DNA of 7,723 nt. Origin: JBBQXV01 sp043785585 (GTDB taxonomy: Bacteria > Myxococcota_A > Polyangia > Polyangiales > Polyangiaceae). Under the pieces are notes generated by a model. That model was given only the letters and a program-made list of their open reading frames with translations. It had not been told where the DNA came from and made no database searches. The stretch lies in contig JAYVXB010000138.1 in the NCBI GenBank assembly GCA_043785585.1, forward strand, positions 1 to 7,723, given 5' to 3'. A program made the position numbers and the translations under genes. Below, in pieces: positions 1-5,099 of the stretch (the first letter of the stretch is position 1; each line of letters opens with the position of its first letter).

Positions 1-277
1 GGACGGCTACCGCGAGGACCTTCTTCGCGCGCTCCTGCCCGATGACGTAATCATCGAGAATGGTGCGAATCTCGGCCGGCTTGGGGATCGGCGTCGAGCC
101 CGTGTACGGCTCGTCCTTCTCGACCTCTTCGGCGATGATGTCGTTGCAGAGTCCGATGCACTCGTCGCAAATGTATACGGTCGGGCCGGCAATGAGCTTT
201 TTCACTTCCTTCTGCGATTTCCCGCAGAAGGAGCAGTTGAGATTGCCGTTCTGGTGATCGTCCCGCCTACGTTGCAA
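1..277 (-). CDS. clpX: ATP-dependent Clp protease ATP-binding subunit ClpX, N-terminal part (runs off left edge)
   Basis: ClpX is the AAA+ unfoldase that recognises substrates, unfolds them and threads them into ClpP in the cytoplasm. The 92 codons present cover the zinc-binding N-terminal domain: cysteines at residues 15, 18, 37 and 40 form the C4 pattern (CSFC...CDEC), inside the family-typical run CGKSQKEVKKLIAGP and VYICDECIGLCNDII. The conserved linker TPIPKPAEI (62-70) and LDDYVIGQERAKKVLAVAV (74-92) follow. The Walker A and B motifs and the sensor regions lie beyond the window. No ATG is available in frame upstream of the cysteines. I chose TTG at 277 because GGAG sits 7 nt before it and the resulting length before the zinc domain is normal. 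The gene follows clpP by 121 bp on the same strand, as expected for a clpP-clpX pair. The identity is certain; the TTG start is probable. Confidence 0.95.
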   Translation of the reverse strand, partial: MQRRRDDHQNGNLNCSFCGKSQKEVKKLIAGPTVYICDECIGLCNDIIAEEVEKDEPYTGSTPIPKPAEIRTILDDYVIGQERAKKVLAVAV

Positions 278-398
278 GTTCTCGCTCCGCTCGGTCTGGC
301 GCAAACATGCCAGGGAATGTCCCTATGGCCGCTTCCTTAGGGTCCAAAAAGCTTAGACCCACCCCCCAAACCCCGCAAGTAACGGGGGTCGGCGAGAA
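278..398 (-). other. clpP-clpX intergenic spacer with two short hairpins
   Basis: This 121-bp spacer contains no gene. Two short inverted repeats are visible. GGGTC at 340-344 pairs with GACCC at 356-360 across an 11-nt loop. AGGGA at 312-316 pairs with TCCCT at 320-324 across a 3-nt loop. A C/G-rich stretch (357-391, CCCCG/CGGGG) could form a third. None is followed by a clear T-run, so they may act as processing or attenuation structures, or simply reflect base composition. I see no convincing separate clpX promoter. Confidence 0.4.
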
Positions 399-1097
399 TC
401 AGCGACCTTTTTCGGCCTTTTCGTCGCTGCCACCCTTCTTGGCGCGCGGCGGCAAGACGTCGTCGATGAGTCCGTACTCTTTGGCCGATGCCGCGCTCAT
501 GAAGAAATCGCGGTCGATGTCTTTGTGGATTTGATCCTTTGGCTTGCCGGTCGCGTTCGCCATGATCTCGGTGAGCGTGTCCTTGAGGTGACGGATCTCG
601 CGCGCCTGGATCTCGATGTCGCTCGCCTGCCCGCGCGCGCCGCCCATCGGCTGATGGATCATGATGCGCGCGTTCGGCAGCGCGAGACGCCGCCCCTTGG
701 TGCCCGCCGCGAGGAGCACCGCCGCCATCGACGCCGCCATGCCGAGGCACGTCGTCGACACCGTCGACCTCACGTATTGAATCGTGTCGAAGATCGCGAG
801 CCCGCTGTAGACCACGCCGCCCGGCGAGTTGATGTAGAGCATGATCTCCTTGTCGGGATCCTCGCTCTCCAAAAAGAGAAACTGGGCGATGATGATGTTC
901 GCCACGTCGTCGTTGATCTCGGTGCCGAGAAAGACGATGCGGTCCTTGAGCAAGCGACTGAAGATGTCCCAGTTGCGCTCGCCGCGGTGAGTCGTTTCGA
1001 CGACGGTCGGGTACGGAATGAAGTCTTTCGCGCGCTCGAGCGTCGCGATGGCTTGCGCTCGGTTTTCGGGGCGTCTTGCACTAGGGCGAGTCGACAT
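399..1097 (-). CDS. clpP: ATP-dependent Clp protease proteolytic subunit ClpP
   Basis: ClpP is the serine peptidase that forms the two-ring barrel degrading proteins delivered by ClpX (or ClpA/ClpC) in the cytoplasm. The 232-aa product carries the full catalytic triad: Ser123 in GMAASMAAVLL, His148 in RIMIHQPMGG and Asp197 in DRDFFMSA. The spacing (25 and 49 residues) is the same as in E. coli ClpP (97, 122, 171). Other family blocks are RGERNWDIFSRLLKDRIVFLG (given here as its conserved core, about 38-58) and INSPGG (89-94). The ATG at 1097 has AAGGAG 6 nt upstream. An in-frame TTG at 1112 lies inside that ribosome-binding site and is rejected. An Arg-rich N-terminal segment of about 25 residues precedes the conserved core and may be a propeptide. 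The last 17 residues form a Lys/Glu/Gly-rich tail beyond the usual end. It sits 46 bp after tig and 121 bp before clpX, probably in one operon. Confidence 0.97.
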   Translation of the reverse strand: MSTRPSARRPENRAQAIATLERAKDFIPYPTVVETTHRGERNWDIFSRLLKDRIVFLGTEINDDVANIIIAQFLFLESEDPDKEIMLYINSPGGVVYSGLAIFDTIQYVRSTVSTTCLGMAASMAAVLLAAGTKGRRLALPNARIMIHQPMGGARGQASDIEIQAREIRHLKDTLTEIMANATGKPKDQIHKDIDRDFFMSAASAKEYGLIDDVLPPRAKKGGSDEKAEKGR

Positions 1098-1143
1098 GTC
1101 CGTCTCCTTCAATCAGTGAGATGCGCGAAGTTCTGCAACGGCG

Positions 1144-2529
1144 TCACTTATCGTCGTTCGCTTTCTTCGCCTTCTTTTCGGGCTTGGCTGACGCCTCGTC
1201 GCCCTTGGCCTCGTCTTTGGCCTCGACGGCCTCGACGCCGCCTTCCGGCGCGTCGCTGATTTTCGATTTTCCCTCGAGGAAATCCAGGATCTTGTCCTCG
1301 AGGATCATCCCGATCAGCATGTTCCGTTTCGACGCTTCTCGGTATTCGACCTTGAGCTTGGCGACGTTCTTCCCCGTCTCGGCCGCGAGCTCGGCCATGC
1401 CCTTTTCGATGTCCTCTTCGGTCACCTTGAACTCGTGCTTCTTCGCGATCGCCGCCATGAGCAGCCCCGCACGCACCTTCTTCTCGGCGTCCGCGAGGAC
1501 GCGATCGTGGAGCAAGTTGGCCTGCTCCTGCGTGAAGCGCTGACCCATGCGCCGCGCCTGCTGCGCGAGCTCTTGCTCCATGATGCGGCACTGCTGCTCG
1601 ACGAGCGACGGCGGCACGTCGAGCGGGTTCGCGTCGTTGAGCTTCTGGACGATCTGCTCGGCGAGCGCCGCCTCGGACTGATCCTTCAGGGCCTTCTCGA
1701 GCTTGGTGTGGATGTCGGCGCGAAGCTCGACGAGCGTCGTGTACTGACCGACGTCCTTCGCGAACTCGTCGTCGAGCGTCGGGAGGACCTTCTCCTTCAG
1801 ATCGCGCACGGTGACGGCGAACTGCGCGGTCTTGCCCTTGAGCTCCGCCGACGGATGCGTGTCCGGGAATGCGGCGTCGACGTCGAACTTGTCGTCGACG
1901 TTCTTCCCGTGGAGCGCCTTGTCGAGATCCGGAAGCACTTGCCCACTGCCGAGCTCGAGCTGCACGCCCTCGCCGCCGCCATCCTTGAGCGGTTTGCCGT
2001 CGACCGACAGCGTGAAATCGATCGTGAGCACGTCGCCCGCCTTCGCGGGGCGCGCGGGACTCGGCGCTTCGAGGCGCGCGTGACGCAGGCGCAGCGACTC
2101 GAGCTGCTCGATGACGAGCTTCTCGTCGGCCGTCGTGCGCGGGCGCGAGAGCTCGAAGCCCTCGTACTTCACCGTCGCGCCGTCGATGTCCGGCTGCACC
2201 TCGAAGCGCGCCTTGTACGAGAACGCCGCGTTGACGTCGACCTTGCCCGGCTCGACGTTGGGCGTGCTCACCGGCGTGATCGTCTTCTCTTCGAGCGCCT
2301 TCGGCAGCGTCGTGTTGACGATCGAGTTCATCACGTCGTTGTGCACTTGCGGCGCGAAGAGCTGCGTCAGCACGTTGCGCGGAACCTTGCCCGGTCGAAA
2401 CCCGCGGACGTGCGCCTTCTTACCGAGCGTCGCGTACGCCTTGTCGACCTCGGCCTTGACCATGTCGGCCGGGACCTCGACTTGGACTTCCATCACAACC
2501 GGGGAGATGCGCTGCACGTTCACTTGCAT
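1144..2529 (-). CDS. tig: Trigger factor (ribosome-associated chaperone and peptidyl-prolyl isomerase)
   Basis: Trigger factor docks at the ribosome exit tunnel and shields nascent chains. The 461-aa product starts MQVNVQRISP, as family members do, and carries the ribosome-binding signature GFRPGKVP at 43-50. The central FKBP-like domain spans roughly 160-245 (GDVLTIDFTLSVDGKPL, LELGSGQVLPDLDKAL). The helical C-terminal chaperone arms follow to about 420. A Lys/Glu/Ala/Asp-rich low-complexity tail (about 424-461) extends beyond the folded part. I chose ATG 2529 on family alignment. ATG 2544 would add only MFPRP and lies inside a candidate -10 box. The open frame back to 2622 encodes an Arg-rich stretch typical of non-coding GC-rich DNA. 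No good Shine-Dalgarno precedes either ATG, which fits a leaderless or very short leader. It leads the tig-clpP-clpX cluster. Confidence 0.96.
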   Translation of the reverse strand: MQVNVQRISPVVMEVQVEVPADMVKAEVDKAYATLGKKAHVRGFRPGKVPRNVLTQLFAPQVHNDVMNSIVNTTLPKALEEKTITPVSTPNVEPGKVDVNAAFSYKARFEVQPDIDGATVKYEGFELSRPRTTADEKLVIEQLESLRLRHARLEAPSPARPAKAGDVLTIDFTLSVDGKPLKDGGGEGVQLELGSGQVLPDLDKALHGKNVDDKFDVDAAFPDTHPSAELKGKTAQFAVTVRDLKEKVLPTLDDEFAKDVGQYTTLVELRADIHTKLEKALKDQSEAALAEQIVQKLNDANPLDVPPSLVEQQCRIMEQELAQQARRMGQRFTQEQANLLHDRVLADAEKKVRAGLLMAAIAKKHEFKVTEEDIEKGMAELAAETGKNVAKLKVEYREASKRNMLIGMILEDKILDFLEGKSKISDAPEGGVEAVEAKDEAKGDEASAKPEKKAKKANDDK

Positions 2530-2539
2530 GGGACGCGGG

Positions 2540-2567
2540 AACATACTTGGGCCCCCGTGCCGGTCAA
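2540..2567 (-). promoter_or_regulatory. Candidate sigma-70-type promoter for tig
   Basis: On the minus strand TTGACC (2562-2567, 5 of 6 matches to TTGACA) is followed after 16 nt by TATGTT (2540-2545, 4 of 6 matches to TATAAT). Initiation about 7 nt downstream would place the first transcribed base only a few nt before ATG 2529, giving a nearly leaderless tig mRNA. That agrees with the missing Shine-Dalgarno. It is seen by eye only and has not been tested against background frequency. Confidence 0.38.
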
Positions 2568-2628
2568 GGGATCGCAGCGCTCCGCGGCGCGTTCGACGCA
2601 CAAAAGTACGCCCTCGAGTCACGTTTGA

Positions 2629-2650
2629 GGTTTGGGTCGTGTCCCAAACC
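2629..2650. repeat. Perfect 8-bp inverted repeat upstream of tig
   Basis: GGTTTGGG (2629-2636) and CCCAAACC (2643-2650) are perfect reverse complements separated by 6 nt (TCGTGT). No T-run follows on either strand, so it is not a typical intrinsic terminator. Lying about 60 bp upstream of the candidate -35 box of tig, it could be an operator for a dimeric regulator, or an RNA hairpin in a transcript reading through from the upstream small gene. This dyad is the strongest in the spacer. Confidence 0.5.
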
Positions 2651-2675
2651 CCGAGGCGCGTGAAAGGAGGGCGGG

Positions 2676-2719
2676 TGCCCGGGAGGGCAAAGCCAAGCTC
2701 TGCGAGCGCGCGTGCGCTC
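2676..2719 (-). terminator. Two adjacent GC-rich hairpins after the 62-aa gene (possible weak terminator)
   Basis: GAGCGC (2704-2709) pairs with GCGCTC (2714-2719) across a 4-nt loop and overlaps the stop codon of the small acidic gene. TGCCC (2676-2680) pairs with GGGCA (2685-2689) across GGGA. Both lie just at or after the 3' end of that gene on the minus strand. Neither is followed directly by a U-tract, so termination would be Rho-assisted or inefficient. Background palindromes are common in DNA this rich in GC. Confidence 0.28.
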
Positions 2720-2906
2720 AGAAATCGTCGTCGTCGTCACCTTGATCGGGGTCGTACTCGTCGACGGTGTCGTCGAAGAGCAGATCGCTCTCGCCGAAGG
2801 TGGTCTCGACCATCAGGTCCTCGAAGGAGAATCCGATTTTGTGTTGAGGGCGCAGCTCCTCACGCTCGAACTCTTCGATGGTGCGGTAGCTCTTGGGAAC
2901 GGACAT
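2718..2906 (-). CDS. Small acidic protein of unknown function (62 aa)
   Basis: I do not recognise a family. The ATG at 2906 has GGAGG 7 nt upstream, the best ribosome-binding site in this part of the window, which argues strongly that it is translated. The open frame continues to 3053, but the extra codons look non-coding. The 62 residues split in two: an N-terminal half with mixed charges (MSVPKSYRTIEEFEREELRP) and a half from residue 24 onward with no Lys or Arg and 16 acidic residues, ending in DDDDDF. In all there are 21 Asp/Glu against five Lys/Arg. Aromatics (Phe26, Phe28, Phe37, Phe44, Tyr51) are spaced through the acidic half, as in short linear binding motifs. There is no signal peptide, membrane segment or cysteine. 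It probably is a soluble, partly disordered protein that binds a partner. It lies about 190 bp upstream of tig on the same strand. Confidence 0.78.
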   Translation of the reverse strand: MSVPKSYRTIEEFEREELRPQHKIGFSFEDLMVETTFGESDLLFDDTVDEYDPDQGDDDDDF

Positions 2907-3019
2907 CGGTCTTCCTCCGTGTGGGAACGTCACGAGAATCGAGCGCGGCGCGCACGTCGGCCGAGACGGCAACGCCACCAGGTTTCGTTTTTGGAATGTG
3001 TCGAGCGAACGCGGCGGGA
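2907..3019. other. Spacer upstream of the 62-aa gene
   Basis: This 113-bp stretch contains the ribosome-binding site of the acidic gene (GGAGG at about 2914-2918 on the minus strand) and an AAAAACGAAA-like AT-richer patch near 2980-2990. I see no convincing -35/-10 pair, repeat or RNA gene. Any promoter of the small gene should be here or upstream of 3181. Confidence 0.3.
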
Positions 3020-3181
3020 TCAGTCCTCGCGACGGCTCGTCCGAAGTCGCCATGCCGCGAGGTCGACCACCTCGGTGGCAATCGGCGCGACACGCGGCGA
3101 CCAGAAGCTTGCGCGTAGGACGCGTTCGGCGGCTTCGCCGATTCGTCCCTCCTCCAACACACGCGCCAACCTCTCTCGCAT
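3020..3181 (-). CDS. Possible small protein of unknown function (53 aa)
   Basis: This is a doubtful gene. The frame from ATG 3181 encodes 53 residues (MRERLARVLEEGRIGEAAER then VLRASFWSPRVAPIATEVVD and a short basic tail). It has an amphipathic helical look and about three quarters G/C at third positions, somewhat below the neighbouring certain genes. GAGG lies 11 nt before the ATG, which is on the long side. A longer version starting at 3316 would run through the AT-richer spacer in front of parA and has no ribosome-binding site, so I rejected it. The ORF sits 113 bp upstream of the 62-aa acidic gene on the same strand and diverges from parA. No motif points to a function. It could equally be chance open frame in GC-rich DNA. 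Confidence 0.35.
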   Translation of the reverse strand: MRERLARVLEEGRIGEAAERVLRASFWSPRVAPIATEVVDLAAWRLRTSRRED

Positions 3182-3362
3182 CGTCGTCGTTTCCTCTTGA
3201 CTACTCTGTCTTACATCTACCGACAACGTACTACGCGAGTCCTCGCACCCAAAAAAAAGTGTGTCGAATTCGGAAGCGCGCGAAGGATTGCGTTCGCGAT
3301 CGAAGACGCGCGTCATCGACTGTCGACGTGCGAAGAGCGCTCAAGTAGAGAACGGGTCGCGC
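3182..3362. promoter_or_regulatory. Divergent spacer with probable parA promoter and two dyads
   Basis: This 181-bp region separates the minus-strand genes from parA and is the most AT-rich part of the window. On the plus strand TTGACT (3197-3202) resembles a -35 box, but the best -10 spacing gives only a poor match, so the promoter is not resolved. An A8 run lies at 3251-3258. Two dyads follow in the parA leader: CGCGAA (3279-3284) with TTCGCG (3293-3298), and TCGAC (3316-3320) with GTCGA (3322-3326). They could bind a regulator such as ParA itself, but neither resembles the parS consensus. Confidence 0.35.
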
Positions 3363-4202
3363 ATGCCCCGTCCCCTCCCCGCGGCTCACTCGACCCCGCG
3401 CGTCCTCGCCGTCGTCAACCAAAAGGGCGGCGTCGGGAAGACGACGACCGCGGTGAACCTCGCGGCGAGCGTCGCAGCCGCGGAGCGGAGGTCACTCCTC
3501 ATCGACATGGATCCGCAAGGCAACGCGAGCTCCGGCGTCGGCGTGCGTCCGCGCTCCGTCGAGCGAAGCGTCTACGACGTTCTCATCGGACGCGCGTCGC
3601 TGAAGGACGTGATCCTCGCGACCGAGGTGCCGGGGTTGTCGATCGCGCCGGCGACGCAGGATTTGGTCGCGGCGGAGATCGAGCTCGTCGACGCGCCGGA
3701 TCGCGCGATGAAGTTGAAGAGCGCGCTCGCGACGTTGCTCGCAGAAGATCCGTACGAGTTCGTCTTCATCGATTGCCCGCCGTCGCTCGGCTTGCTCACG
3801 GTCAACGCGCTCGCCGCGGCGGATCGCGTGCTCGTTCCGATGCAGTGCGAGTACTACGCGCTCGAAGGGCTGACGCACTTGATGGCGACGATCGATCGCG
3901 TGAAGCACGGGACGAACGACAAGCTCGAGGTCGAGGGGATCGTGCTGACGATGTTCGACGGACGAAACGGACTGTCGCATCAGGTCGCCGAAGAAGTGCG
4001 GCGGCACTTCCGGGTGTTCGAGTCGGTGATCCCGAGGAACGTGCGGTTGTCCGAGGCGCCCTCGCACGGCAAGCCGGCGCTCCTCTACGACGTGCAGTCG
4101 AAGGGGGCGCAGGGGTATCTTTCGCTCGCGCGCGAGCTTCTTCAGGGCGACGTCGCGCGCGCGGCTGCCACGCCGTCCGCCGCGGGCGCGAGAGGACGAT
4201 GA
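3363..4202 (+). CDS. parA: Chromosome-partitioning ATPase ParA (Soj family)
   Basis: ParA is a DNA-binding, dimerising ATPase that pulls ParB-bound origin regions apart along the nucleoid. The 279-aa product has the deviant Walker A box KGGVGKTT at 21-28 (signature Lys21, P-loop Lys26), the Walker A' segment LIDMDPQGN at 46-54 (Asp48), the Walker B strand FVFIDCPP at 133-140 (Asp137) and the Soj hallmark IPRNVRLSEAPSHGKP at 223-238. The short N-terminus lacks the helix-turn-helix domain of plasmid type Ia ParA, as expected for a chromosomal protein. ATG 3363 is 10 residues before the first strand. The frame reaches back to 3261, but that part is composed like spacer. Only a weak purine stretch precedes the start. 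It overlaps parB by ATGA, so the two are translationally coupled. The C-terminus ends in an Ala/Gly/Arg tail. Confidence 0.96.
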   Translation: MPRPLPAAHSTPRVLAVVNQKGGVGKTTTAVNLAASVAAAERRSLLIDMDPQGNASSGVGVRPRSVERSVYDVLIGRASLKDVILATEVPGLSIAPATQDLVAAEIELVDAPDRAMKLKSALATLLAEDPYEFVFIDCPPSLGLLTVNALAAADRVLVPMQCEYYALEGLTHLMATIDRVKHGTNDKLEVEGIVLTMFDGRNGLSHQVAEEVRRHFRVFESVIPRNVRLSEAPSHGKPALLYDVQSKGAQGYLSLARELLQGDVARAAATPSAAGARGR

Positions 4203-5077
4203 CGATGCCGACCGACGTGGGGAAAAGGCGGGCGCTCGGGCGTGGGCTCGACGCGCTCCTTCCGACGACGGCGCCGGCCGCGACGTACGGGGACAAGAGC
4301 GTCTTCTCGTGCGCGCTCGAAAAGATCGTTCCGCAAAAGGGGCAGCCGCGGCAGCACTTCGACGGAGACCGGATCGAAGAGCTCGCGGCGTCGATTCGCG
4401 AGCACGGTCTCATCGAGCCGCTCGTCGTGCGTCGCGTGCCGAACAGCGACAAGTTCGAGCTCATCGCCGGCGAGCGACGTTGGCGCGCGCTTCAGAAGGC
4501 GGGCGTCCGCGAGGCGATCGTCGTCGTGAAGAACGTGTCGCCGCAGAGCGCGTTCGAGCTCGCGCTGATCGAGAACGTGCAGCGCGAGGACCTGAACCCC
4601 GTCGAGCTCGCCGAGGCGCTCGATCGATTGGTGAAGGAGCACGGCTACACGCAAGAGGCGCTCGCGGAGCGGCTTGGGAAAGATCGGTCGACGATCACGA
4701 ACAGCCTGCGCCTCCTCAAGCTGCCGGCGCGCGTTCGCGCCAAGGTGATGACGGGCGAGCTGAGCGAGGGGCACGCGCGCGCGCTGCTCGGCGTGGTGGA
4801 CGTCGCGGCGCTCGAGGATCTCGCCGACAAAGTGTTGCGCGGGCGGCTCTCGGTTCGCGCGACCGAGGCGCTGGTGCGCGCGGCGACGAGCAAGGGGAAG
4901 TCGAAGAAGGGCGGCGCGGCGCCCACGAAGTCGACGGCGATCCGCGATCTCGAAGCGCGCCTGACGCGCTCGCTCGGCACGAAGGTCGAAGTGCGCGATC
5001 GTGGCAACGTCGGAGAGATCGTGATCCCGTACGCGGATCTCGATCAGCTCGATCGGATCCTCGCGAAGCTCGTCTAG
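4199..5077 (+). CDS. parB: Chromosome-partitioning protein ParB (parS-binding CTPase)
   Basis: ParB loads at parS sites, spreads as a CTP-dependent clamp and stimulates ParA. The product has the N-terminal ParA-contacting peptide RRALGRGLDALLP (10-22), the N-domain motif QPRQHFD (49-55), the CTP-binding box GERRWRA (91-97) and ENVQREDLNP (125-134). The parS-reading helix-turn-helix follows at about 150-175 (YTQEALAERLGKDRSTITNS). A Lys/Gly/Thr-rich linker (230-245) leads to the C-terminal dimerisation domain ending in LDQLDRILAKLV. The length (292 aa) is normal. ATG 4199 overlaps the parA stop as ATGA. A second ATG at 4205 has GAGG at a better distance (9 nt against 3), so the true product may lack the first two residues. 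Its stop is 4 bp from the convergent folD stop. No parS-like palindrome was seen in the window. Confidence 0.96.
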   Translation: MTMPTDVGKRRALGRGLDALLPTTAPAATYGDKSVFSCALEKIVPQKGQPRQHFDGDRIEELAASIREHGLIEPLVVRRVPNSDKFELIAGERRWRALQKAGVREAIVVVKNVSPQSAFELALIENVQREDLNPVELAEALDRLVKEHGYTQEALAERLGKDRSTITNSLRLLKLPARVRAKVMTGELSEGHARALLGVVDVAALEDLADKVLRGRLSVRATEALVRAATSKGKSKKGGAAPTKSTAIRDLEARLTRSLGTKVEVRDRGNVGEIVIPYADLDQLDRILAKLV

Positions 5078-5099
5078 CGCTCTACCCTTCGAGGGCGCT
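5076..5099. terminator. Possible bidirectional hairpin at the parB/folD convergent junction
   Basis: AGCG (5076-5079) pairs with CGCT (5096-5099), and CCCT (5085-5088) pairs with AGGG (5092-5095) around a TCG loop, with an unpaired bulge at 5080-5084. The structure spans both stop codons. It has no T-run on either side. A short hairpin here is the only candidate for separating the two convergent transcripts, which otherwise must overlap. Support is weak. Confidence 0.3.

Noticed and set aside
525..1259. Plus-strand ORF of 244 aa opposite clpP
   Set aside because: It is Arg/Asp/His-rich with no motif and mirrors the clpP codons. It is a shadow of the certain minus-strand gene.
2530..2622. N-terminal extension of trigger factor to 2622
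   Set aside because: It encodes an Arg-rich stretch, does not match the family start and would cover the candidate promoter.
1435..2628. Plus-strand ORF of 397 aa opposite tig
   Set aside because: Long open antisense frames are common in DNA with G/C at third positions. The composition (Arg/Leu/Glu/Val) is that of a shadow.
3197..4198. Plus-strand open frame joined upstream to parB
   Set aside because: It is read in a different frame from parA across the whole parA gene and is nearly all Arg/Ala. Only the part from 4199 is ParB.
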